Source of the DNA: Anaerolineae bacterium
Lineage (GTDB): Bacteria; Chloroflexota; Anaerolineae; Promineifilales; Promineifilaceae
Direction of reading: 5' to 3'
Assembly: GCA_020848035.1 (NCBI GenBank)
Contig: JADLAX010000030.1
Span: 62,001-126,000, forward strand
Length of the DNA stretch: 64,000 nt
The position numbers were made by a program, and so were the translations under genes. The number at the start of each line of letters is the position of its first letter. The first letter of the stretch is position 1. The notes under the pieces were generated by a model. The model was given only the letters and a program-made list of their open reading frames with translations, was not told the origin of the DNA and made no database searches. Positions 15,406-24,488 of this stretch are shown here, in pieces.

Positions 15406-17124
15406 ATGGCAATTTTGGCACAGAAGCAGTGGCGGTTGGGTCTGGTGGTGCTGGCAGTCTGGCTCTTTTTTTTCCTGGCGCTGGACAGCCTGGTGCACGA
15501 CAGCCCGACGATGGATGAGCAAAACCACCTGGCGCGGGGGGCAGCGTTTGTAAAAACCGGCGATCCGCGCCTCAGCCTGGAGCATCCCCCGCTGATCAAC
15601 AGCCTGAGCGGGCTGCCCCTGCTGCTGCTGCCCGACCTGGTATACCCCTTCGACCACCCCAGTTGGACCGAGATGCAGCCGCCAGACATCTACTGGTACA
15701 ACTTTGCCGACCAGTTTGTCTGGCGCGTCAACCACGACGTGACGCGCATGATCTTCCTGGGGCGGCTGCCGATGGTCTTTTTGACGCTGGGGCTGGCGCT
15801 GGTGGGGTTCCATTTTGCCCGGCTGTTGTGGGGACGGCCGTCGGCCTATTTAGCCTTTGTGATGCTGCTGTTTGAGCCGAATGTGGTGGGGAACGGCCGT
15901 CTCATCACCACCGATTTGGGCGGCACGCTGTTCATGACGCTGGCGCTGCTGCTGGTCTGGCGCATGTGGACGGCCCCCGGCTGGCACTGGCGGCGCTGGC
16001 TGGCGGCGGGTGTGGGGCTGGGGTTGGCCTTTGGCAGCAAGCTCTCTATGCTGGCCTTTGTGCCAATTTTGATTTTGATGTGCTTCTTACCAATTTTTGA
16101 AGAAGGAACACAGAGTTTCACAGAGGAGGCACGGAGAGGCACAGAGAGGGGGAGGCGATTTTTGCAGTTGGTGAGTGCGGGGGCGTTTTCGGTGGTGGTG
16201 GTGTGGGCGATTTTTGGCTTTGAGTGGGGGGTATTTCGCTTTCCGTCGGCGGCGCTGGCGGGGTTGAACCGGTTTAGCGGGCCGATGCCTACGTTTTGGG
16301 CGGGCCTGGACCAGATTGTGAACGTGAGCCGCGGTGGGCGGATGGCCTTTTTGCTGGGGCAGTCGTCGGACCAGGGATTTTGGCTCTTTTTCCCGGTGGC
16401 TTTTTTGGTGAAGACGCCGCTGGTTTTGCTGCTGGGGTTGATGGGATTGGTGTGGTGGGGGTGGCAACGGCCGTCTATCCGCCCCAAACTGCTCTTCCTG
16501 CTTGTGCCTGCCATTTTGTACTTTGGCGTCAGCGTGATAAGTGACATTAACATTGGCTATCGCCACCTGCTGCCGATGGTGCCGCTGATCATCGTGGCGG
16601 TGAGTGGGCTGCCGATGGCGGTTGATGGGCGTGACTGGTGGCACGGTGGGGACACCGGCCGTAGCAGAATAATTGCATTAATTCTGGCTGGCGGCATTTT
16701 GCTGCCGACGCTGGCCAGCCATCCCCACTACCTGAACTATTTCAACCTGGCGGCCGGTGGCCCCGCCAATGGCGCGTCGATTTTGGCCGATAGCAGCAAC
16801 GATTGGGGCCAGGATTTGCTGCGTTTGCAGGCGTGGATGGCTGAAAATGACGTGGAAATCATCAAGCTGGGCTGGTTTGGCATTGCCGATCCGGCCTACT
16901 ACGGCATGGCCTACGCGCCGCTGCCCGGCTTTCCCCGGGCCGAATTTTTGAGCCTGTGGGATAATCCGCCGTTTGATCCGCAGGCGCCGGAGCCGGGGGT
17001 GTACGCCATCAGCGCCAGCAGCCTGTGGGAATCGCACCGGGTTGAGAAGAATGTATACGCCTGGTTCCGCCAGCGGGAACCGGCGGTGCGGCTTGGGTCG
17101 ATTTATGTGTATGTAATTGAGTAA
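15406..17124 (+). CDS. GT39-like (ArnT/PMT) membrane glycosyltransferase, short form
   Basis: 572 residues with about 11-12 membrane helices. After TM1 the loop HDSPTMDEQNHLARGA carries the acidic residue pair typical of GT-C enzymes (metal or donor site), followed by an HPPLINSL loop. Later comes DINIGYRHLLPM and a DWGQD motif in the final soluble part. Such enzymes move sugars from polyprenyl-phosphate donors to lipids or proteins outside the membrane. Start is the ATG after a TATAAT; the frame reaches back to 15367 but lacks support. It is a paralogue of the 24489 gene but lacks that protein's last 250 residues. An iterated repeat lies within the gene. Confidence 0.85.
   Translation: MAILAQKQWRLGLVVLAVWLFFFLALDSLVHDSPTMDEQNHLARGAAFVKTGDPRLSLEHPPLINSLSGLPLLLLPDLVYPFDHPSWTEMQPPDIYWYNFADQFVWRVNHDVTRMIFLGRLPMVFLTLGLALVGFHFARLLWGRPSAYLAFVMLLFEPNVVGNGRLITTDLGGTLFMTLALLLVWRMWTAPGWHWRRWLAAGVGLGLAFGSKLSMLAFVPILILMCFLPIFEEGTQSFTEEARRGTERGRRFLQLVSAGAFSVVVVWAIFGFEWGVFRFPSAALAGLNRFSGPMPTFWAGLDQIVNVSRGGRMAFLLGQSSDQGFWLFFPVAFLVKTPLVLLLGLMGLVWWGWQRPSIRPKLLFLLVPAILYFGVSVISDINIGYRHLLPMVPLIIVAVSGLPMAVDGRDWWHGGDTGRSRIIALILAGGILLPTLASHPHYLNYFNLAAGGPANGASILADSSNDWGQDLLRLQAWMAENDVEIIKLGWFGIADPAYYGMAYAPLPGFPRAEFLSLWDNPPFDPQAPEPGVYAISASSLWESHRVEKNVYAWFRQREPAVRLGSIYVYVIE
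16104..16152 (+). repeat. CACAGAG/CACGGAG iterated repeat in frame in GT39 gene
   Basis: The words CACAGAG, CACAGAGG, CACGGAG and CACAGAG recur in about 45 bases of coding DNA. They encode a charged stretch (EEGTQSFTEEARRGTER) between two hydrophobic helices. The rest of the gene is uniform GC-rich membrane code, so this looks like an inserted spacer-type repeat in a cytoplasmic loop. Confidence 0.6.
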
Positions 17125-17167
17125 TTGGTAATTGGGTTTAGCCTAACACCTTTCCAAAAGGCGGAGT

Positions 17168-17224
17168 GAGCATCCTCAGATGCGAACGGTTGTTGCAAAA
17201 CCCGTTCCGCATCTGAGGATGCTC
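17168..17224. repeat. Very stable intergenic hairpin (22-bp stem)
   Basis: GAGCATCCTCAGATGCG (17168-17184) plus AACGG pairs with CCGTT plus CGCATCTGAGGATGCTC (17202-17224), with one bulged C and a 12-base loop; outer GGCG/CGCC bases extend it. There is no T-run, so it is not a standard terminator. It may be a miniature mobile element or a REP-like unit. Confidence 0.75.
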
Positions 17225-17251
17225 CACGCCTCGTTTGAATCAAAAATATTT

Positions 17252-17310
17252 ATCAGCAGATTTCGCAGATTTATAAGATTTTGTCTGCGTAATCTGCACA
17301 ATCTTTGATT
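17252..17310. repeat. Iterated CAGATTT/ATCTGC words
   Basis: CAGCAGATTTCGCAGATT and CTGCGTAATCTGCACAATC mirror each other around an AT-rich centre right before the next GT39 gene. Same class as the spacers at 11768 and 13192. Confidence 0.55.
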
Positions 17311-17316
17311 TTTAGC

Positions 17317-19359
17317 ATGGAGTTTTTGGAATCGATGCAGCAATCCGCAAAAGCGAGACTGAACGAGAAGCTGCTCCTGGCAGGGCTGCTGCTGTTGGCG
17401 TTTGGGCTGCGGGTGGTGGCGTTGGACGAGGCGCCGCCCGGTTTGCGTTACGATGAGCTGCAAAATTATTTGATGGCGGGGCGGGTGCTGGCGGGGGAAC
17501 GGCCGCTTTACTTCGCCGAGTCGTGGGGGCATGAGCCGCTGTACCATTATTTGCAGGCAGGCAGCATGGCCCTGCTGGGCGAATCGGATTGGAGCTTGCG
17601 GCTGCCGTCGGTGGTGCTGGGCATGATTGAGCTGGCGGCCACCTGGCTGGTGGCCCAGAAGCTGCTCGGCCGCCGCGTCGGGCTGCTGGCGACCGCCTTT
17701 CTGGCCGTCTCCTTTTGGGCGATTTTGTACAGCCGGGTGGGGCTGCGTGTCGGTGCGGTGACGGCGTTTGCCACGCTGATGATCTATTTTTTGTGGCGGA
17801 GTTGGGAACGGCCGTCTGCGCAAACCTGGCGTGGTCTGGTTGACGGGGCGCTGGCGGGGCTGTTTTTGGCGGCGGGCGTGTACACCTACCTGGCCGGGCG
17901 GGTGCTGCCCGCCATTTTTGTGGGGTTTGTGCTGTTTACGGCCGTATTCCACCGCCAACAATTCAAAACCCGCTGGCCCCGCTTTGTACTGTTGGCGGCG
18001 GTGGCTGCCCTGCTCATCTGGCCGCTGTGGCAGGCGATTGCCGCCATTCCGGTGGGCGAGCAGCGGCTGGAGCTGCTGAACCAGGCGATTGTGGCCCTGC
18101 GCCAGGGCAATCCGCTGCCGGTGCTGGACCTGACGGTGCGGGCGCTGGGCATGTACGTGATTCAGGGGGAGCAAGATTGGCTGTACAACGAATACGGCCG
18201 TCCCATCTTCGACGTCTTAACCGTGTTCTTTTTCCTGGGCGGGCTGGTCTGGGTGGCGCGGCGCTGGCGGCAGCCCCAGTTTGCCCTGCTGCTGCTCTGG
18301 TTTTTCGGCGGCACTGGCCCGTCGATGATTGCCCCTCCGGCGGCCAGCGTGACGCACAGCATTGTGGCCCAGCCGGTGGCCTATATCTTTCTGGGGTTGG
18401 GCGTGGCTCAATTGTGGCACTGGATGGTGGTGGAAGAGCGTCGGCCTCGGTTAGGGACGGCGCTGATTGCCCTGCTGTTCATTGTGCCGGGAGTTTTGGC
18501 TGGCCTCGCCTTTTTCCAAACGTGGAACCGGCAGCCGGAGGTGGGTGAACTGTACCAGGCGGGCATTACGGCCGTTGCCGATGCCGTGCAAACCAATCCT
18601 ACAGACGGCGCGGTGCTGGTGGGCGGGCCATACGTCAGCTACTGGCAGCCGTGGAACGCGGTGGCCTTTGATCTGGCGACGCCGGGGGACAGGTCGGCCG
18701 TACGCTGGTTTAACCCGGCGGGGGCGTGGGTCTGGCCAGCCGATGCGTTCCCGGCAACTTACTACTTCCCCGAAGCGCCGCTGGGGCCGCAGCAGTTTGA
18801 TGCTGAACTGCAAAGCTTGTTTGTGGCCGATGCGGGCGCATCGGAGGAAGTTTTTGCGGAATATCGGACTTTCCTGCTGCCAGATGCGGCCCAGTTTGAG
18901 ATGAGAGTGGCGGCGGTGGTGGGGGAAACGGCCGTTGCCTGGCCCCCCGATTTTGCCCAACTGCCCATCCCGCAATTGCCGATCAATTTTGACAACCGGC
19001 TGCATTTGCTGGCCGCCTCTCAGCCAGAAATTGTTGGGGAGGCGGTGCGTTTTGTGACGTATTGGCGGGTGGACGTGGCCGATCCGACGCCGTTGGTGGC
19101 GTTTGTGCATCTCACCAGCGACGGGGTGGACATTTGGGGGCAGCAGGATTGGCTGGATGTGCGTATGGCTGGCTTGCAGCCGGGTGACCGTTTTGCCCAG
19201 GTACACACCGTGCCGCTTGATCCGACTGCGCCGAACGGCCGTTACCACCTCCAACTTGGCTTGTACCGGCCAGACACGCTCGTGCGCCTGCCTATCGTGG
19301 CGGCAGATGGGCAAACGTCGGACCGCATTTTTGCCGGGGAGCTGACCCTTGATCGATAA
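17317..19359 (+). CDS. GT39-like membrane glycosyltransferase with C-terminal HL-domain
   Basis: 680 residues. TM1 is followed by a RYDELQNYLMAG loop with Asp-Glu, and SWGHEPLYHYLQ, both typical of GT-C sugar transferases; about 11 helices end near residue 400. The C-terminal 120 residues form the shared beta-rich domain (FVHLTSDG... WGQQD... GRYHLQLGLYRPDT). ATG 17317 is chosen but 17335 is also possible; neither has a good ribosome site. It shares its stop region with the next gene (11-base overlap). It is a close paralogue of the gene at 26901. Acts outside the membrane on a lipid-linked sugar; acceptor unknown. Confidence 0.82.
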   Translation: MEFLESMQQSAKARLNEKLLLAGLLLLAFGLRVVALDEAPPGLRYDELQNYLMAGRVLAGERPLYFAESWGHEPLYHYLQAGSMALLGESDWSLRLPSVVLGMIELAATWLVAQKLLGRRVGLLATAFLAVSFWAILYSRVGLRVGAVTAFATLMIYFLWRSWERPSAQTWRGLVDGALAGLFLAAGVYTYLAGRVLPAIFVGFVLFTAVFHRQQFKTRWPRFVLLAAVAALLIWPLWQAIAAIPVGEQRLELLNQAIVALRQGNPLPVLDLTVRALGMYVIQGEQDWLYNEYGRPIFDVLTVFFFLGGLVWVARRWRQPQFALLLLWFFGGTGPSMIAPPAASVTHSIVAQPVAYIFLGLGVAQLWHWMVVEERRPRLGTALIALLFIVPGVLAGLAFFQTWNRQPEVGELYQAGITAVADAVQTNPTDGAVLVGGPYVSYWQPWNAVAFDLATPGDRSAVRWFNPAGAWVWPADAFPATYYFPEAPLGPQQFDAELQSLFVADAGASEEVFAEYRTFLLPDAAQFEMRVAAVVGETAVAWPPDFAQLPIPQLPINFDNRLHLLAASQPEIVGEAVRFVTYWRVDVADPTPLVAFVHLTSDGVDIWGQQDWLDVRMAGLQPGDRFAQVHTVPLDPTAPNGRYHLQLGLYRPDTLVRLPIVAADGQTSDRIFAGELTLDR

Positions 19360-21574
19360 GCGGCTGCGCGTGGGTTTGGCACTTGGAGTGGGGGGAACGG
19401 CTGTTCTCCTCTGGTCGGTGCCCGATTTTGCCACACAGCAGGTGTTGGCTTTTGCCCTGCTGGCGCTCTGGCCGATGGTGAGCTGGTCACGGCTGTTCCC
19501 CGGCGGCTGGGCTGCTCGACTGCTGAGCGGCGGCGGGTTGGCACTGCTGCTGCAAACGCTGCTGGCGCTGCTGCTTCATTATTTACCCGGTGCACCGCCG
19601 CGCGGTTTGCTGGTGGCCGGATTGGTGCTGGTGGGACTGCTGCCGCTGTTGTGGCCGGGCCGACCGTGGCCCGCGCTGCCCCGTCTGCCGAAGCATGAAT
19701 GGTGGCTGCTGGCGGCGCTGGTGCTGTTGACGCTGCTGCTGCGCTGGCCGAATCTGGGCTACAAAGAGTTCCAGGGAGACGAAGGCGTCATCATGACCCG
19801 GGCGGCGGCAATGCTGACGGGCGACGATGCCGAGCTGTTCCTGCATCAGAAGGGGCCGGTGGAGATTTTGCTGCCGTTTTTGCTGTGGGGCAGCGGCGCG
19901 GCGGTGACCGAATTCTGGGTGCGACTGCCGTTTTGGTGGGCCAGCGTGCTGCTGGTGGGGGTGATGGTTTGGTTAGGCGCCCGCTGGTTTTCGCGGCAGG
20001 TGGGCCTGCTGGTGGGGCTGGTTTTTGTGCTCAACGGCTTTGGTGTGGCCTTCAGCCGGATTGTGCAGTACCAGACGCTGGTAATGTTGTGGGGGGCGCT
20101 GGCCCTCATTTTTGCCGATTTGTACCGGGAGCAGGGGCATAGGTACCAGCTGTGGTTAACGGCCGTATTCCTGGCGGGCGGTCTGCTGGCTCATTACGAT
20201 GCCGTGCTGGTTGTTCCGGTGCTCGTATGGCTGGTGTGGTCCCGTTTTTGGCCTTTGGCCCGGCTGGATTGGCGCGGGTGGGGCCTGGGGCTGCTGCTGG
20301 GTGGGGGCACACTGGCCCTGTTTTACGTACCGTTTGTGCTTAATCCGAATTTTGGGCGCACGGGCAGCTATCTGTTCAGCGACCGGCTGGGTGGCTCGTT
20401 GCTAAGTTGGAGCGGCCCGGAAGTGTGGCAGATGGCCACGTTTTACAACAGTTTGTATTACGTCGTGGGGCTGACTATTTTGGTTTTGCTAGCCGTGGGG
20501 TGGCGCAACGGCCGTCGCGCTGCCGCCTGGCTCTATTTTTTGGTGCCGCTGTTTTTTTATCTGTTCATTGTGGCCGATCCACGGACACATGTGTACACGT
20601 TTTTCCCGGGAGCGGCCGTTTTGGCGGCATTGGGCGTGGCGCGTTTGGCGGAGCGGCGTGGGGTGTGGCTGGTTTTGGCGATTGTTGGGGTGGTAACGGC
20701 CGTTTATCCCTACCTGCTGTTTATCGATACCAGCCTGGAACGACAGCGAAGCTGGGCCGAGCTGCGACCGCCAGGTTATCCCACCACCTTTGCCGAGCCG
20801 CCGCTGTTTGGTCTGTTTGGCTTCCCGTACCAGGTGGGCTGGCGGGCCGTGGCCGGTTTGCCGTTGACCCCGCCCATCGCCAGTAATGAAGAGCAGGAAA
20901 TTACCGATGTGTATGTGGGCCAGGCGGCGCGCACGTTTTGCCCGGATGCCAACACGTTTGTCCTGGCACAAAATGTGCAGGATTCGGTGCCGTTTGATCC
21001 GGCGCTGTTGGAAAAGTGGCATTTGCAGTATGAAGTGACGGTAAACGGCCGTCAGACGATGCAGATTTTTTCGCGGGAGCCGGTGGCGGAGGTGGTGCCG
21101 GTAGAGGCTGGGGATAGCGTGTGGTGGTTGCGGGAAACGGCCGTTGCGCCAGCAGTTTACCAACCAACCCATCCGCTTGATGTTGTGTGGGGAGAGCAGC
21201 AGGTCCGCCTGTTGGGATTTGATGTTGAGGATTCAGAGGCGTATCCGGGAGGCAAAATCCAGCTGACGCTTTATTGGGAATCCTGGGCACCGCTTGCCCA
21301 AAACTACCAGGTCTTTGCCCATTTGGTGCAGAACGATATCGTCGGCCAACATGACGGTACGCCGGAATGCGGGGTTAATCCAACTGCGCGCTGGGAAGTG
21401 GGCCAGGTGGTAGCGGATGTGCATGTTATCGCCATTAATGCGGCGGCAACCCCTGGTTCTGCAGTTCTCAAAGTGGGCATGTATGAGCTGGCAACGTTAA
21501 ATCGCCTGCCGGTTGTCAGTGGACAAGACAATATGTTGACCTTGACGGAGGTAGCGATTCAACAACGGCCGTAA
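19349..21574 (+). CDS. GT39-like membrane glycosyltransferase with C-terminal HL-domain
   Basis: 741 residues. About 12 helices; the N-terminal loop YKEFQGDEGVIMTRAA holds the Asp-Glu of GT-C enzymes and QKGPVEILLPF follows. The last 130 residues hold the shared domain (LTLYWESWAPL, FAHLVQ, VLKVGMYELAT). I take the TTG at 19349, because GGGGAG lies seven bases before it and it overlaps the previous gene by 11 bases; a GTG at 19370 is the alternative. It is translationally coupled to the preceding gene. Mid-part GxPTxFAEPP is a soluble stretch of unknown role. Substrate unknown. Confidence 0.8.
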   Translation: MIDKRLRVGLALGVGGTAVLLWSVPDFATQQVLAFALLALWPMVSWSRLFPGGWAARLLSGGGLALLLQTLLALLLHYLPGAPPRGLLVAGLVLVGLLPLLWPGRPWPALPRLPKHEWWLLAALVLLTLLLRWPNLGYKEFQGDEGVIMTRAAAMLTGDDAELFLHQKGPVEILLPFLLWGSGAAVTEFWVRLPFWWASVLLVGVMVWLGARWFSRQVGLLVGLVFVLNGFGVAFSRIVQYQTLVMLWGALALIFADLYREQGHRYQLWLTAVFLAGGLLAHYDAVLVVPVLVWLVWSRFWPLARLDWRGWGLGLLLGGGTLALFYVPFVLNPNFGRTGSYLFSDRLGGSLLSWSGPEVWQMATFYNSLYYVVGLTILVLLAVGWRNGRRAAAWLYFLVPLFFYLFIVADPRTHVYTFFPGAAVLAALGVARLAERRGVWLVLAIVGVVTAVYPYLLFIDTSLERQRSWAELRPPGYPTTFAEPPLFGLFGFPYQVGWRAVAGLPLTPPIASNEEQEITDVYVGQAARTFCPDANTFVLAQNVQDSVPFDPALLEKWHLQYEVTVNGRQTMQIFSREPVAEVVPVEAGDSVWWLRETAVAPAVYQPTHPLDVVWGEQQVRLLGFDVEDSEAYPGGKIQLTLYWESWAPLAQNYQVFAHLVQNDIVGQHDGTPECGVNPTARWEVGQVVADVHVIAINAAATPGSAVLKVGMYELATLNRLPVVSGQDNMLTLTEVAIQQRP

Positions 21575-21734
21575 CCGCCACAGGTAAGCCCATGATCGCC
21601 TGTTTCGTAGCTATCTTGGAGGGTAGACGGCCGTAGCCTCATTTTGAAGTTAGAACGGGCACGGATAGAATGGATAGCTGTTGGGATTTTCCAAATTGAC
21701 GTTTGAAGGAAAAATATTTTCGGAGGAAAAGTTT

Positions 21735-23165
21735 ATGCAGCATAAGTTTCGTACGTTTACGGTCATGGCCTGTCTGGTTCTGGCACTTGTTTTTGGAGCT
21801 GTCACTGTGCGAGTCCTGGTCGCAGGAACTGGGACCCCAGATTTAAGTGCTTCAACGCTGTCGGTTGACCGAAGCACAACAGTGGCTGGCGGCAGTGTGG
21901 TTTATACAGTGGTGATAAGCAATAGTGGCGGTGTGGCGGCCACTGGCGTCCTGGTCACCGACACCTTGCCCACGGAGTTAACTTACCAGGCTGGAACGTT
22001 TATTTCCAGTACGACGGGGGCTACGACGCTAGGTTATGGGGATTCTGGCAACGTGATAACCTGGACGGGTGATGTAGACAGCCTTGGTTCCGTAACGTTG
22101 AGCTATGCGGCTGATGTCGCCGATACCGTAATGACCAATGATGTGATCACCAGCACGGTTCAAATCGACAGCTCAGGTACAGTGCTCGAACGCTCAGCTT
22201 CAGTTACAGTTGTAGATTCTTTGCTCAGTTACTTCCCTATCATGTTTATGTCCGTGCCGGCACCTGTGCTTAATCCAATCACTGGGCCAACGGCCGTTGC
22301 TAATACTTTAACAGCCTCCTGGAATGTACCAGCGAGTGGTATTACCAAGTACGAGGTTGAGGAAGCGAATGGCAGCAGCTTTACCAATACCACGATTCAT
22401 GATACAGGAACTGCTACCTCTAAAGCGTTTACTTATACGGCATCTGCATTTAATTTTTACTGTTACCGGGCACGGGCCTGGGTTGGTACTAGTGTTAGCG
22501 GCTGGTCTAATGTGCAGTGTGCGGTCGGCAACTACTTTGATGACTTGTCCAACACCAATTCTGGTTGGGCCATTCGCCAGCAAGATACCGATGACACCGA
22601 AAACTCTGCTTACTATCAAAATGGGGAATACGTTGTCAAAATTGGTGGCCGTTGGGACTATGCGCTTGCTTCACCCCTGGCTCAAGCGCCCAAGCCGCCC
22701 TACACGATTGAAACCCGCATTAAATTTGATCCCACGGTAGATAATCTGCATGGGTATGGCATCGTTTTTGGTGGGAACTGGAATGGGCAGCCATGCCCCG
22801 GTACCGACTATAGTGCCTGTTTTACCCACTATTATCGTTTCCTGGTGGTATGGTACGGGCCGCAGAACAGCTTCAGGATTCAGCTCAAACGTATCGACTA
22901 TAACGATGAGCAAGACAATATTGGTCGTGGTGTGAACCTGGTAAGCTTTAAAGACATCTTTGTAAACGATTCCAAGGCCTTTAACACCTGGCGAATTGAA
23001 GTTGATGCCAATGGGGCAATCCGTGTCTTCCTCAATGGCAGCCAGGTAGCGTCCACCCAAGATTCAACGTATGTAAACAATCCTTACTTCGGGATTATGG
23101 CATCTTCAGATGAGTATCTGGGTGCCGAGCCTCATCTGGATTGGTTCCGGGTTACCAAACGTTAA
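21735..23165 (+). CDS. Secreted surface protein with DUF11, FN3-like and lectin-like domains
   Basis: 476 residues starting at the ATG after GGAGG. The N-terminus is a signal peptide (basic start, hydrophobic core ending at VLVAG). Residues about 35-155 form a DUF11 conserved-repeat domain (VVYTVVISNSGGVAATGV... DTLPTELTY). Then comes an LSYFPIMF motif, an FN3-like part (WNVPASGITKYEVEEANG) and a C-terminal concanavalin/DUF1080-like domain (ETRIKFDPT, YGIVFGGNW, DWFRV). It is likely an envelope or extracellular glycan-binding protein. Base composition is more AT-rich than the flanking glycosyltransferases, so it may have a different history. A terminator follows. Confidence 0.75.
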   Translation: MQHKFRTFTVMACLVLALVFGAVTVRVLVAGTGTPDLSASTLSVDRSTTVAGGSVVYTVVISNSGGVAATGVLVTDTLPTELTYQAGTFISSTTGATTLGYGDSGNVITWTGDVDSLGSVTLSYAADVADTVMTNDVITSTVQIDSSGTVLERSASVTVVDSLLSYFPIMFMSVPAPVLNPITGPTAVANTLTASWNVPASGITKYEVEEANGSSFTNTTIHDTGTATSKAFTYTASAFNFYCYRARAWVGTSVSGWSNVQCAVGNYFDDLSNTNSGWAIRQQDTDDTENSAYYQNGEYVVKIGGRWDYALASPLAQAPKPPYTIETRIKFDPTVDNLHGYGIVFGGNWNGQPCPGTDYSACFTHYYRFLVVWYGPQNSFRIQLKRIDYNDEQDNIGRGVNLVSFKDIFVNDSKAFNTWRIEVDANGAIRVFLNGSQVASTQDSTYVNNPYFGIMASSDEYLGAEPHLDWFRVTKR

Positions 23166-23188
23166 TTGCTGTTTGATTTCTTAATGAT

Positions 23189-23235
23189 GACTACGCAGTT
23201 AGGCTGGATGGTCTGGCTGCGTAGTCATTTTTATT
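23189..23235 (+). terminator. Rho-independent terminator after the DUF11 gene
   Basis: GACTACGCAG (23189-23198) pairs perfectly with CTGCGTAGTC (23217-23226), 18-base loop, followed by ATTTTTATT. Confidence 0.88.
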
Positions 23236-24426
23236 GTGGCAACAGAAACGGCCGTGGCAAACAAAACTTTTTTAAAACGGGAAGAGGTTAAACTCTTTTT
23301 TTTATTCCTGGGGTTGCTCTGCCTGTACCTGGCAGTTGCTTACCTTATTCACTGGCCTGCCGGTTATTATGGTTCGCTTGAACAACCCCGATTTGCCGAT
23401 CCCTGGATTGCCAGAACAGAGACGATTCTTTCTGGTGGATTGCTGTATAGGGATGTCTTCACGACCACGCCTCCATTAACGAATTTCATCCTAATTCCTC
23501 CAGCGTATCTTGCAGGCAAGCTGGGTCATGTGAATCCATGGGCGACATTATCGTTTATGGTTTATTTCTCGTTGTTTAACTATTTGGGGGCGCTGGTGCT
23601 TTTGTACATGGGGGAAACACGCCGCGAAGGATTTTGGACGGCCGTATTTTTCCTCCTCAATCCACTCACTTTTGGCAACACTATCTTGCGCCGCCAGGAT
23701 GAATCTGTCGTTGTGTTTTTCATCGGTGTGGCGCTGCTGCTATTCCTCAAGCGTAAACATTTTTCTGCGGCCGTTTCCATGGGATTGGCTGTATTGGTGA
23801 AGCTCACGGGAGGCATTATCTTGCCTGTGGCTTTTTTGCACAGCCGGAAGTGGCACTATCTGGTCATTCCCGCCGTGGTGTTTTTTACGGCCGTATCCCC
23901 CTTCCTCCTCCTGGCTGGTCGCGCGGCTATGTTTTGGGACTTCTCCCAGCAAGAAGGCGAACATCCCTTCCAGTTTGGCGGTGTTAGCCTGGTGGCCCTG
24001 TGGAACAGTTTTAACGAGGGCGCTCGGCAAATTTCTCTGGAGTTACCCTCGGCTTTGTTTGTGATTGGGGTGGGGGCCGCGCTGCTGTTTATTGCCTGGA
24101 AGCGCATTGGCATGGTGGAAGATTTGACGATTTTAACGGCCGTTATCCTCCTCCTTACCCCCAAACTCCATACCGGCTACTTCTCCATGTTGGCTTTTTC
24201 GATGGCACCGCTGCTGGCTAAATACCGGCTGCACTGGATTTACTTTCTTTTTGGCACGCTGGCCATCGTGGCCGACTATTACAAATGGCCAATCGAAGAT
24301 TTCCCGGTTGCCTTTTACATGATGGTGGGCGTGATCGCCTTATTGATTTTGGCCGTGATCCTTATCATTTGGAAAGGGTTACGGCAGCCCAAACCGGCCC
24401 TGGTGCCCAAACCGCAAACCTCATGA
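23236..24426 (+). CDS. GT87-like (DUF2029) membrane mannosyltransferase-type protein
   Basis: 396 residues, about ten helices. After TM1 the loop has FADPWIARTETILSGG and YRDVFTTTPPL, as in polyprenyl-phosphate mannose transferases of the PimE/GT87 group; the short basic tail is cytoplasmic. Start is uncertain: the GTG at 23236 sits right after a terminator's T-run, with no ribosome site, and a GTG at 23254 is also possible. The shared C-terminal domain is absent. It is AT-richer than the GT39 genes. Family assignment is moderate, since short DUF2029 proteins look much like GT39. Confidence 0.65.
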   Translation: MATETAVANKTFLKREEVKLFFLFLGLLCLYLAVAYLIHWPAGYYGSLEQPRFADPWIARTETILSGGLLYRDVFTTTPPLTNFILIPPAYLAGKLGHVNPWATLSFMVYFSLFNYLGALVLLYMGETRREGFWTAVFFLLNPLTFGNTILRRQDESVVVFFIGVALLLFLKRKHFSAAVSMGLAVLVKLTGGIILPVAFLHSRKWHYLVIPAVVFFTAVSPFLLLAGRAAMFWDFSQQEGEHPFQFGGVSLVALWNSFNEGARQISLELPSALFVIGVGAALLFIAWKRIGMVEDLTILTAVILLLTPKLHTGYFSMLAFSMAPLLAKYRLHWIYFLFGTLAIVADYYKWPIEDFPVAFYMMVGVIALLILAVILIIWKGLRQPKPALVPKPQTS

Positions 24427-24488
24427 AGTCACCTCGCCTCTGCTGCTTCCCTATTGGATCACCGTCCTAAATTTCTCTGCGTTGTGCC

